Source: an uncultured Porphyromonadaceae bacterium
GTDB lineage: Bacteria > Bacteroidota > Bacteroidia > Bacteroidales > Muribaculaceae
Direction: 5' to 3'
NCBI GenBank assembly: GCA_947178215.1
Contig: CAMWXJ010000001.1
Span: forward strand, 1 to 64,000
Length of the DNA: 64,000 bases
In this document: positions 47,401 to 55,524 of the stretch, one piece after another
How the letters are laid out: the number at the start of each line of letters is the position of its first letter
Position numbering within the stretch: the stretch's first letter is position 1
Notes under the pieces: generated by a model
The model's database searches: none
What the model was told of the DNA's origin: nothing
Seen by the model: the letters and a program-made list of their open reading frames with translations, nothing else
Position numbers and translations under genes: made by a program

Positions 47401-48513
47401 CGAGTCAACGCAACACACTCCGGCGCCGTCGGTGCCAAACCACAGGTTACCCCTGCGGTCGTAGACCATGTCCGACACGAGCGACAGGAAAAAACCGGGC
47501 GGTGTCTCGGCGTCGTAGCTGAAATTGACAAAGCGGTCGCGGCCGGGGGAGAAATAGTTGGCGCCTCCGTAGTAGGTGCCGGCCCAGATGTTGCCGCTGC
47601 GGTCGGCAAACATGCCGAACACCGACGAGTGGGTCATGCCGCCCATGCTTGTCGGTATCTCTATATGGCGTGTGGTGTCGTCGGCGGGGTCGTAGCAGTG
47701 TAGTCCGGTAAACGAGCCGTACCATATGCGCCCGGCCTGGTCTTCGATTGCGTGGCGCGTCTGCATGCCGCCCGTCATATTGCCCGGTATATACGGCTCC
47801 GATACCGCCTCGGGCACGGTGTCGCCCCTTGATAGACGGTAAAGACAGCCGTCGGTGAGGCTTATCCACAGGGTGCTGTCGCGGCCCACGTAGGTCGAGT
47901 ACACGGTGTGGCCGGGGAGAATGACGCTTTCGTGGTGTGACTTGCGGTCGAAAGCGCGGAGGCCGGTGGTGGTGCTGAGGTAGTAGTTGCGGCTGTCGAC
48001 CGACATATGCGTCGCATTGCGGACCGAGGGTGCCGAAAACATGAACCGGCCCTTGCGGCTCCCCGGGGGGATGACGAATATGGAGTCGCCGGCGGTGTAG
48101 ATTATCGCCCCGTCGTGTGCCGCCAGGCCTCTTACCGTGCTGCCGGGAGTGACGCTGAAAAAGCGCGAGGCGCGGAGGTCGTAGCGTATGAGGCTGCGGT
48201 CGATTACCATATACATGTCGCCACGTCCGTCGCTCTGGAGCGCCTCGACGCTGTTGCCTATCCACACGTGGCCCCCCTCTTCCTTGTCAGGCACCCACCC
48301 CTTGAATGAGATGCAGCGGTTGCCGTCGAAGATGTTGACGCCTTCGCGTGTGCCGAGCCAGATGCGTCCGAGGCTGTCCTGCGAGATGGCCATTACCGAT
48401 GGCTGGCTTAGCCCTTCGCGCGTGGTGATGTGTCGGAAATACTCAGCGCGCAGTGCAGGCGCTGCAAGCGTCAACAGTGTGATAATTAGCAGTATATGGG
48501 GGGGGGTAGTCAC
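44458..48513 (-). CDS. Hybrid two-component system regulator (Reg_prop/Y_Y_Y sensor, HisKA, HATPase, receiver, AraC HTH)
   Basis: 1351 aa; FTNVSHEFQTPLTLIMSHIDLL, GRGIARKDLPYIFDRFY, SNPDLIISDVMMPRMSGTEMC, C-terminal AraC HTH VADMTGFTTAVYFSRCFKKQYGVSPQHYR. Confidence 0.96.
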   Translation of the reverse strand: MTTPPHILLIITLLTLAAPALRAEYFRHITTREGLSQPSVMAISQDSLGRIWLGTREGVNIFDGNRCISFKGWVPDKEEGGHVWIGNSVEALQSDGRGDMYMVIDRSLIRYDLRASRFFSVTPGSTVRGLAAHDGAIIYTAGDSIFVIPPGSRKGRFMFSAPSVRNATHMSVDSRNYYLSTTTGLRAFDRKSHHESVILPGHTVYSTYVGRDSTLWISLTDGCLYRLSRGDTVPEAVSEPYIPGNMTGGMQTRHAIEDQAGRIWYGSFTGLHCYDPADDTTRHIEIPTSMGGMTHSSVFGMFADRSGNIWAGTYYGGANYFSPGRDRFVNFSYDAETPPGFFLSLVSDMVYDRRGNLWFGTDGAGVCCVDSAWNVVDRLTILGGAKSLRQNNVRAIAYNPSSDRLYIGTHLGGLSVYDIATGTVTNYLDNRSGSNEAGDVIHALVMHGDTLYISSRRGIVQLDTRSGRQRQIVRNANPVKMVADSRGNLYYINFNSVYKVENPGTDHQTTITLTRKGYDVTFTSLAATDSCLYAGTLGNGIVALDTDGKGEKWYDTNNSTIPDDYCYTLRIGADGALFIAGDHHVARFTPSTGRTESVAFADYFPEANIINDCGMLALPGGDVIVGSTKGITLVHADNFSREGRADNQPSIYFSRLYVNGRSAMPDDGSGILDAALPYAKEITLPHDKGNFTVTLGMNDYTAGSGNPVIEYRLNGYDQRWRTSDNGVISYSNIVPGHYRLLARRAGSDHTIGIPVTVRQPWYNSWWAWLIYILVAGAIGAYIFRKTVSEARLRRSLRREKLERQRIEQLNHEKLVFFTNVSHEFQTPLTLIMSHIDLLTTGYSRNSRLVETLGRIRSHTRQMSHLITQLLEFRKLQQNHQVLRIGEHDGAAALRSTALPFVDYAVTRGIHFTIDAPEEGLKGWYDPALISRVLVNLVSNAFKYTPDGGRIGCAVTADPDGSLRFTVTDTGRGIARKDLPYIFDRFYNGDSDEAKRTDLGYQSTGIGLAFAKSIIDKHHGTITAESREGEGTTFTVIIPARREAYDNDANVVIEQPGSDGAAKDAEVPAAESVVSYLPVEPSASAGNEGDTDRERPLILIVEDNFELRRNLINFFTPYFRIIEASDGEEGLDTARSSNPDLIISDVMMPRMSGTEMCRRIKSEFDLCHIPVILLTALSTSESKLEGFNANADDYVTKPFESTLLLARIDNLLRNRRILQSRITREPVSEIDMTPINPIDRDLLTRVTALIDSHIDDPELDIPFLCREVGISRTLFFNKFKALTGITPAAFILSHRLKAAAALLTAQPHLSIADVADMTGFTTAVYFSRCFKKQYGVSPQHYRDNGPADDTDF

Positions 48514-48557
48514 GATTGTTCAAAATATTGAGCCGGTGTAGATATTAAGGAAATGTG

Positions 48558-48565
48558 CAAATTTA
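48558..48565 (-). promoter_or_regulatory. -7 box (TAAATTTG) upstream of the HTCS gene
   Basis: CAAATTTA on plus, about 45 bp upstream of the start. Confidence 0.5.
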
Positions 48566-48629
48566 AGATTTTTTTGCGGTGCCGGGGGGATTTGAACTGG
48601 AAAAGTTTGGGAGGAAAAGGAAAAAGAAT

Positions 48630-48637
48630 TACCTTTG
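48630..48637 (+). promoter_or_regulatory. -7 box (TACCTTTG) upstream of the NatA-like gene
   Basis: TACCTTTG about 65 bp upstream of the ATG. Confidence 0.55.
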
Positions 48638-48701
48638 CGCCGTTGTACATCACTACAACACCTGCACAACAGCATCATCACATTAACTATTACGCCAACG
48701 G

Positions 48702-49652
48702 ATGAATATCTTAGAAGTCGATAGAGTGAGCAAGCAGTATTCGGGGCATAAAGCCCTTGACAATGTGTCGCTCTCCGTGCCCGAGGGTTCTGTCTACGGC
48801 CTGCTCGGCCCCAACGGAGCGGGCAAGACCACTCTCATACGCATCATCAACCATATCACGGCCCCCGACTCGGGCAGCGTGACATTTGACGGCCATGCAC
48901 TTACCGAGGCCGATATGCCCCACATTGGCTATCTGCCTGAGGAGCGCGGCCTATACAAGAAGATGACCGTGGGCGAGCAGGCAGTGTTTTTCGCACGTCT
49001 GAAAGGGCTTAGCCGCTCTGAGGCCACGGTGAGGCTTCGGGAGTGGTTTGACCGTTTCGGTATCTCCGACTGGTGGGGCCGCAAGGTTGAGGAGCTGTCG
49101 AAAGGCATGGCGCAGAAAGTGCAGTTTATCGTCACGGTGCTCCACCGTCCCAAGCTGCTGATTTTCGACGAGCCGTTCTCAGGCTTCGACCCTATCAACG
49201 CCAATCTGCTGCGCGATGAGATTCTGCGCCTGCGCGACGAGGGCTCGACAATCATCTTTTCGACCCACAATATGTCGTCGGTCGAAGAGATATGCGACCA
49301 TATCACCCTCATCAACCGCAGCCGCAACATCCTGTCGGGCCGTGTCGACGAGCTTCGCAGCCGTTGGGCCGACGGCCACTACTCGATAACATTCAGCGAC
49401 GCCGACCCGGTGACGCTCATGGAGGCCCTCGCTCCAATGGCCGGCTCATTTTCCACCTCTGCCGATACGCGCGGACGCCACACGCTCGACCTGCGGCTGC
49501 TTCCGGGCGCTACCTTGCGCGACGTCATAGCGCGCGCCAATGAGGCGTCGACAATCCATGCTGTCAATGAGGCTGTGGCGTCGATGAACGACATATTTAT
49601 TTCGGCCGTCAAGGCCAACGGAGGCGATACCCCCGCCCCGGTAATCAGCTAA
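48702..49652 (+). CDS. ABC transporter ATP-binding protein (NatA-like)
   Basis: GPNGAGKTTLIRIINHI, LSKGMAQKVQFIVTVLHRPKLLIFDEPFSGFDP. Confidence 0.95.
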   Translation: MNILEVDRVSKQYSGHKALDNVSLSVPEGSVYGLLGPNGAGKTTLIRIINHITAPDSGSVTFDGHALTEADMPHIGYLPEERGLYKKMTVGEQAVFFARLKGLSRSEATVRLREWFDRFGISDWWGRKVEELSKGMAQKVQFIVTVLHRPKLLIFDEPFSGFDPINANLLRDEILRLRDEGSTIIFSTHNMSSVEEICDHITLINRSRNILSGRVDELRSRWADGHYSITFSDADPVTLMEALAPMAGSFSTSADTRGRHTLDLRLLPGATLRDVIARANEASTIHAVNEAVASMNDIFISAVKANGGDTPAPVIS

Positions 49653-49663
49653 TAGCAATCGCC

Positions 49664-50962
49664 ATGTCAAAAGTATCTATCATCATAGGGCGCGAATATG
49701 CCGAGCGCGTCAAGAAAAAAAGCTTTATCTTCACCACCATACTGATGCCGCTGTTCATGCTGGCGCTCATGGCAGTTCCCGCGCTCATCGTGGCGATGGG
49801 AGGCACCGAGACCCGCACTGTCACCGTCGTCGACCCCGACGGCGTAGTGGCTCCGCAGCTCGTCGACACCGACAATGTGAAGTTTGTCATCGCCACAGCC
49901 GGCACCGACACCGTGGCCGCGTCAGCCGACGACGATGCCACGCTGCTCTTTATCCCCCAAGGCATCGTGGAGGGCGACAAGCCTTTGCGTCTCGTCACCG
50001 GCAAAGCCGCGTCGATGATGCTCGAAAACGAGATTTCCTCGCAGATAGAGCGGATAGTGGAGGGCGAGCGCATGAAGCTCTACGACATCGACGTAAAGAG
50101 CATAATGGCCGCTGTGGAGTCGAATCTCAGCGTCAATACCGTGCGCACCGACCGCGACACCGTGGGGTCGTCGACCATGAGCTATGCGCTCGGTTTCATA
50201 CTCACGTTCCTGCTCTACATGATGCTTCTGCTTTACGGCCAGATGGTGATGACCTCGATTATCGAGGAGAAGAACAATCGCGTGCTTGAAGTGATAGTGT
50301 CGAGCGTGAAGCCCACCCGTCTGATGCTCGGCAAGATAGCCGGTATCGGCCTGGTGGCCGTGACGCAGATAGTGATTTGGGGCGTGCTGATAGTGGGGCT
50401 CTCGGCGGCAGTGATGCCCGCCCTGCTGCCGGCCGATGTCGCTGCCGACATAACCGCCATGAACAGCGGCGCCGGCACTCTGGCGCAGTCAAATCTCGAC
50501 ACCGACCTGCTCAGTGCCCTCGCCTTAATCGCCGACCCGATGTATATCCTCGGCATCTTCGGCATACTGTTGCTCTTCCTTATCGGCGGATTCCTGCTCT
50601 ATGCCGCTATCTACGCCGCAATCGGCTCGGCCGTCGACAACATCCAGGACGCCTCGCAGCTCCAGACTGTCGCCGTGCTCCCCATCATTCTCGGCATCGT
50701 GTTTGGCATGATGGCCGCCACCGACCCGGTGTCCAACATCTCCGTATGGACCTCGATAATTCCGTTCACCTCGCCCATGGTGATGATGTCGCGCATACCC
50801 TACGGCATCCCGACATGGCAGATTGTGACGTCGCTCGTGGTGCTGTATGCCACCTTTGCAGCGTGCGTGTGGGTTGCTGCCAAGATTTACCGCGTGGGCA
50901 TATTCATGTACGGCAAGAAACCCACGTTCAAGGAGCTTATCCGCTGGGCACGCTATAAGTGA
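49664..50962 (+). CDS. ABC-2 type transporter permease (NatB-like)
   Basis: YAERVKKKSFIFTTILMPLFMLALM, VIVSSVKPTRLMLGKIAGIGLVAVTQIVIW. Confidence 0.93.
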   Translation: MSKVSIIIGREYAERVKKKSFIFTTILMPLFMLALMAVPALIVAMGGTETRTVTVVDPDGVVAPQLVDTDNVKFVIATAGTDTVAASADDDATLLFIPQGIVEGDKPLRLVTGKAASMMLENEISSQIERIVEGERMKLYDIDVKSIMAAVESNLSVNTVRTDRDTVGSSTMSYALGFILTFLLYMMLLLYGQMVMTSIIEEKNNRVLEVIVSSVKPTRLMLGKIAGIGLVAVTQIVIWGVLIVGLSAAVMPALLPADVAADITAMNSGAGTLAQSNLDTDLLSALALIADPMYILGIFGILLLFLIGGFLLYAAIYAAIGSAVDNIQDASQLQTVAVLPIILGIVFGMMAATDPVSNISVWTSIIPFTSPMVMMSRIPYGIPTWQIVTSLVVLYATFAACVWVAAKIYRVGIFMYGKKPTFKELIRWARYK

Positions 50963-51087
50963 CGCGTACTCGCGGTTGTGTCTTTCGCGTATGCCGGCTC
51001 GGAGTTTATCCGGGTCGGCATACGTGCTTCCACGCCTACACGGTTGTGACTGACCGTTAATAGTGACTTTTGTATTAACGCCACAGT

Positions 51088-51324
51088 GTAACCCTGTAAC
51101 CCTCGAGGGTTACACCGGGTTACATGGGTTACACCGGGTTACATGGGTTACGGTGGGTTACACCGGGTTACACCGGGTTACATGGGTTACATGGGTTACA
51201 TGGGTTACATGGGTTACACCGGGTTACACCGGGTTACACCGGGTTACACTGGGTTACACGGGTTACACCGGTTACACGGGTTACATGGGTTACACGGGTT
51301 ACACCGGGTTACGCGGGTTACACT
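51088..51324. repeat. GGGTTAC minisatellite array (9-10 bp units): 2 inverted units, 20-bp palindrome, about 23 direct units
   Basis: Units GGGTTACAT, GGGTTACACC, GGGTTACGGT; palindrome TGTAACCCTCGAGGGTTACA at 51095-51114. Confidence 0.97.
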
Positions 51325-51448
51325 GGGCCAAAGAGATTACGTTGCGGGTGGAAATAGCCAAGAGCATATGCTATGGACCAAAACAGTCGGGACCATACTA
51401 AGAGTGGCCAATATCAACGCATCTTTGCTTGGCTGCTATTGCCCTCGT

Positions 51449-51605
51449 TATTAAATATATATTTATATATAGATACTTATATATTATATAGGCATTTGTG
51501 TTATATATAATATATTATATTTATATATAGGCGTATATGATATATATAGATATATATTATAAAGGTATATAGGTATATATATTATATAGATATATATTGT
51601 TATAC
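51449..51605. repeat. Nearly pure A/T tract (TATATA-rich)
   Basis: ttattaaatatatatttatatatagatacttatatattatatagg...; stark contrast with the GC-rich surroundings. Confidence 0.95.
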
Positions 51606-51706
51606 GGGCTATATTTATTTGGCAGCCCCCGAGAATATCGATATATCAGCGCACCATGTCATGGCTACCGGTAACAGGACACATTGGCCTAAGCGGAGGG
51701 CGTGGA

Positions 51707-51794
51707 GTGTAACCCGTGTAACCCATGTAACCCTCCCTGCGTATGGGTTACACCGGGTTACGGTGGGTTACGGTGGGTTACGCAGGGTTACACC
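51707..51794. repeat. Second GGGTTAC cluster: 3 inverted and 5 direct units around a 10-bp spacer
   Basis: gtgtaacccgtgtaacccatgtaaccct-ccctgcgtat-gggttacaccgggttacggtgggttacggtgggttacgcagggttacacc. Confidence 0.95.
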
Positions 51795-51888
51795 GCTTGT
51801 GTAAGCCGCTTGCCTATGTTACTGCCTATGTTGCCGGGCCGATAATATATCTTGGTGGCAAACGGCTTGGCATCGGAAGAATTTTTGT

Positions 51889-51896
51889 TACTTTTG
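51889..51896 (+). promoter_or_regulatory. -7 box (TACTTTTG) upstream of the S8 peptidase gene
   Basis: TACTTTTG about 70 bp upstream of the ATG. Confidence 0.5.
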
Positions 51897-51967
51897 CAGG
51901 ATAAAGCGGTAGATGTCGCCGACGCTCAGGTCATGTCGCCCGCTAATTCCACTCACACTCTTATATC

Positions 51968-54241
51968 ATGATGCTCAAACCCAAGAAGTTGACAGCGCTT
52001 GCCGCAGCTCTCGCGCTTGCCGCCGGAGTCTCGGCTCAGACGAAACTCAGCCCCGGCGCCATTGTCAGGCTGCAGAAATATCACACCGACGCAGCCGCAA
52101 GCCGCGGCAAGAACGCCGATGCCGCAGTGCTCGCCACCTTCGAGGTGGCGTCGGCCGATGCCGTCGACTCGATATGCGCCCTCGGTGCGTCGGTCGTCGA
52201 CCGTTTCGGCGACTTTGCGATAGTGAGGTTGCCGCTTGCGGTAGCCGAGCAAGCTGCCGCCATAGCATCGGTGAGGGGAGTGGAGTTTGGCACCGAAGCG
52301 CGCCCTCTGCTCGACGAGGCCCGTCGCTACGCCAATGTGAATCAGGTCCACGCCGGAACCGACATAAAGATGCCTTTCACCGGCAAGAATGTTGTGGTAG
52401 GCATTATCGACGAAGGCTTTGACCCGCTGCATCCCGCGTTTCTTGATGCCGACGGCAACCCGCGAAGCCGTCTGTTCTACACCTCCAATATCATGACCCG
52501 CGAAATATCGGAGTACGACGACCTGTTGGAGTTTGAGACCGACAAAAAGGATGCAACCCACGGCACCCATGTGGCCGGAATAGCGGCGGGAAGCCGCAGC
52601 GACAAAGCCATAATGCCTATCTTGTCGGAGCCTGACGCCGCGGGCGTAGTCAGGATTGAATCGGTGGGCGAGGGCAAGCTTCCGTACTACGGCATGGCCC
52701 CCGACGCCGACGTGGCTATGGCCGCCGGAGGCCTTGATTACTCCACCATACTGGCGGGAGCGAGAGCGATTATCAAATATGCTCAATCAGTGGGAAAACC
52801 GGCCGTAATCAACATGTCGCTCGGCACCAACAGCGGCCCCCACGACGGAACGACTACTTTCAACCGCGCGCTTGCCGAGTTGGGCAAAAGCGCTATATTC
52901 ACTGTTGCGGCCGGCAACGAGGGGAGTCAGAACATAAGCATCGACTATGTGGTGCCCACCGCCACCTCGGGCTATTTCTCCACACTGTTGGACCTCGACG
53001 GATACACGGCGTCGGAACCATGCCAAGTAATGTCTGTCGATTTTGTGGGCTTGAACTGCAAAAGCCTGAGCTGCACCCTTGTCGGCGTCGACCGCACCAC
53101 AGGCATGACGGTGTTCTCAGTGCCTATTACCGTCAATTCCAATGAAGTAGATGCGGATATGGGCAGCTACTACCCATTCCAGGATGCCGACAAGATGCGT
53201 ATAAGGAAGTATTTCAGCTTCGGCGAGGGCGGCGGTATGATAGGCCGCCGTGCCGACAACGGTTCTTATCGCGGCTGGGTCTATATGTCGGATTTGGCTC
53301 CGCTCGCCTCCAACAAATCGGTGTCGCTCGGAATCCGTATCAGCTCTACGGGTGATGCCGGCCGCCGCATGCAGGCGTTTACCAGCTCAAAATACCAGTT
53401 CACTTCCGGCGGCGTAAAGGATTATATCGACGGCACTCCCGACCTGTCAATCTCCGACATGGCTACCGGCGACAATATCATCTCCGTAGGCTCGTACAAT
53501 TCCCGCTACATGTGGCCCTGTCTTGGCAAATATTTCCTCGGTTACAGCGCGGATGCTTTTCCGATAAAAGAGCCGTCGTCATTCAGCTCCTATGGTGAGC
53601 TTTTCGACGGTCGCCGCCTGCCCCACATAAGCGCGCCCGGCGCCATGCTCGTATCGTCTATAAGCCGCTACACAGAGCCGGCAGTCGCAGAACGCAATAA
53701 TATTCCGGCCGAGCTTGCCGCCCCCGACGGCGTGTCGCCCACAGGTCAGTATTACCAGTTGATGGGCACGTCGATGGCTGCGCCCGCAACCGCCGGCATC
53801 ATCGCGCTGTGGCTCGAAGCCGACCCCGAGCTTACCGTCGACGACATAAAGGATATAATGCAGAAGACCGCCATCAAGGACGACAACTACTACAAAGGTA
53901 ACAACGCTCTGCGCGAGGGAGCCGGCCGTATCGATGCCTATGCCGGCGTCAAGGAGGTGCTTCTGCGCCGCGGCGACACCGGCATAGCCGACGTTGGCGC
54001 CGACAGCGAGGGCGACAGCGGCGTGATGTTTGACATTGCCGAGGGGCGTGTGTCGGCCTTCATTGCCGGCGCCTCCTCCACCACGTTAACGATAACCACC
54101 ACAGCCGGAGCCTCCGCAGGCTCCGTCAGCTCCACCGGCTCCGAGGTCTCCGTGTCAACCGGTCACCTCGCCCCCGGAATCTACATAATCACAGCTACCG
54201 ACGGCAGGCGCCGCGCCTCGCGCAAGCTCGCCGTCAAGTAA
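51968..54241 (+). CDS. S8 family serine peptidase (subtilisin-like), secreted
   Basis: VVVGIIDEGFDPLHPAF, DATHGTHVAGIAAG, LMGTSMAAPATAGIIALWLE catalytic motifs. Confidence 0.94.
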   Translation: MMLKPKKLTALAAALALAAGVSAQTKLSPGAIVRLQKYHTDAAASRGKNADAAVLATFEVASADAVDSICALGASVVDRFGDFAIVRLPLAVAEQAAAIASVRGVEFGTEARPLLDEARRYANVNQVHAGTDIKMPFTGKNVVVGIIDEGFDPLHPAFLDADGNPRSRLFYTSNIMTREISEYDDLLEFETDKKDATHGTHVAGIAAGSRSDKAIMPILSEPDAAGVVRIESVGEGKLPYYGMAPDADVAMAAGGLDYSTILAGARAIIKYAQSVGKPAVINMSLGTNSGPHDGTTTFNRALAELGKSAIFTVAAGNEGSQNISIDYVVPTATSGYFSTLLDLDGYTASEPCQVMSVDFVGLNCKSLSCTLVGVDRTTGMTVFSVPITVNSNEVDADMGSYYPFQDADKMRIRKYFSFGEGGGMIGRRADNGSYRGWVYMSDLAPLASNKSVSLGIRISSTGDAGRRMQAFTSSKYQFTSGGVKDYIDGTPDLSISDMATGDNIISVGSYNSRYMWPCLGKYFLGYSADAFPIKEPSSFSSYGELFDGRRLPHISAPGAMLVSSISRYTEPAVAERNNIPAELAAPDGVSPTGQYYQLMGTSMAAPATAGIIALWLEADPELTVDDIKDIMQKTAIKDDNYYKGNNALREGAGRIDAYAGVKEVLLRRGDTGIADVGADSEGDSGVMFDIAEGRVSAFIAGASSTTLTITTTAGASAGSVSSTGSEVSVSTGHLAPGIYIITATDGRRRASRKLAVK

Positions 54242-54292
54242 TCAATCCCTAATTACCCTACACCTCTCCAAACACCAAAATCACACAAAACA

Positions 54293-54742
54293 ATGAATTG
54301 GTTTGAATGTAAAGTGCGCTACGACAAGATGATGGAAAACGGCATCGTCAAAAAAGTAACCGAGTCATTTCTTGTCGACGCCCTCTCCTTCACCGAGGCC
54401 GAAGCCCGTATCATCGAAGAGCAGACCCCCTTTATCTCGGGCGAGTTCTCAGTAAGCGCCGTAAAGCGCACCAAGATTTCCGAAATATTCCGCGACGACC
54501 GCGCCGACAAGTGGTATCTCGCCAAGGTGGCGTTTATCACCATCGACGAGAAGACCGCCGCCGAGAAGCGCGCCATAAGCCTGATACTTGTCGCAGGCGG
54601 CTCCTTCGACGGTGCCTACGACAACTTCAAGGAGGGCATGAAAGGTATGATGGGCGATTTTGACCTCGTGTCGCTCACCGAAACCCCGCTGCTCGACGTT
54701 TACAGTCACGAGTGGAAGTCGGCCGAAGACTCCGCAAAATGA
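54293..54742 (+). CDS. DUF4494-like protein
   Basis: MNWFECKVRYDKMMENGIVKKVTESFLVDALSFTEAEARIIEE... Confidence 0.75.
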   Translation: MNWFECKVRYDKMMENGIVKKVTESFLVDALSFTEAEARIIEEQTPFISGEFSVSAVKRTKISEIFRDDRADKWYLAKVAFITIDEKTAAEKRAISLILVAGGSFDGAYDNFKEGMKGMMGDFDLVSLTETPLLDVYSHEWKSAEDSAK

Positions 54743-55404
54743 TAGCCGACCGCCTCAAATCGATACGCGACACTCTGCCCTCAGGGGTGGAGCTTGTCGC
54801 CGTGTCGAAGTTTCATCCCGCCGAGGCCGTCAAGGAAGCCTATGACGCGGGGCAGCGCGTGTTTGGCGAGAGCCGTGCCGCCGAGCTGACCGAAAAGACG
54901 TCTCAGCTTCCCGCCGACATAGTGTGGCACTTCATCGGCCACTTGCAGACCAACAAGGTGCGCCCCGTGGTGGCCGCCGCTTCTGTGATACAGAGCATCG
55001 ACTCCGAGCGGCTGCTCCTTGCTGTCGACCGCGAGGCTGAGAAGCAGGGACGCCGTGTCGACGTGCTGCTTCAGCTCCATGTGGCGGCCGAAGAGACAAA
55101 ATTCGGTCTCACGCCCGACGAGGCCTGTGACCTGGCCGAGCGTGTGGTGCCTCAGCTCAAAGCCGTCACCGTGACCGGAGTCATGGGCATGGCCTCCAAC
55201 ACCCCCGACGACCGGGAGCGAATAACCGCCGACTTCCGCGCCATACGCGCCACATTCGACCGTCTGGCGGCCGGTGCGCTGTCGGGCGAGCCCCGCTTCA
55301 CCGTCTGCTCAATGGGCATGAGCGACGACCGAGACATCGCAATAGCGTGCGGTTCCAACATGGTCCGCATCGGAACCGACATATTCGGCATGCGCGAATA
55401 CTGA
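54739..55404 (+). CDS. YggS-family PLP-binding protein (PLP homeostasis)
   Basis: LVAVSKFHPAEAVKEAYDAGQRVFGESRAAEL, WHFIGHLQTNKVR, FTVCSMGMSDDRDIAIACGSNMVRIGTDIFG; start overlaps the DUF4494 stop (ATGA). Confidence 0.95.
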   Translation: MIADRLKSIRDTLPSGVELVAVSKFHPAEAVKEAYDAGQRVFGESRAAELTEKTSQLPADIVWHFIGHLQTNKVRPVVAAASVIQSIDSERLLLAVDREAEKQGRRVDVLLQLHVAAEETKFGLTPDEACDLAERVVPQLKAVTVTGVMGMASNTPDDRERITADFRAIRATFDRLAAGALSGEPRFTVCSMGMSDDRDIAIACGSNMVRIGTDIFGMREY

Positions 55405-55446
55405 CAATTTTTCGGAAAAGAGGCGTCGCGGCAACGAAAAAAACAC

Positions 55447-55454
55447 TAACTTTG
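55447..55454 (+). promoter_or_regulatory. -7 box (TAACTTTG) upstream of the MFS gene
   Basis: TAACTTTG about 70 bp upstream of the ATG. Confidence 0.5.
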
Positions 55455-55524
55455 CCCTCTGAGCCGCTGACTCCGCTCATCCATTGCTGAATTATAATCA
55501 AAAACTAATCATAAATCCAATATC

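Noticed and set aside
51063-51454. Three overlapping forward ORFs through the GGGTTAC array (YTGLHGLHRVTWVT-type proteins)
   Set aside because: The repeat unit contains no forward stop in any frame, so all three frames stay open by composition; no convincing start or promoter signal
51449-51605. A/T tract as the chromosomal replication origin
   Set aside because: No dnaA or other origin-linked genes and no recognisable DnaA boxes seen; whole-genome GC skew would be needed
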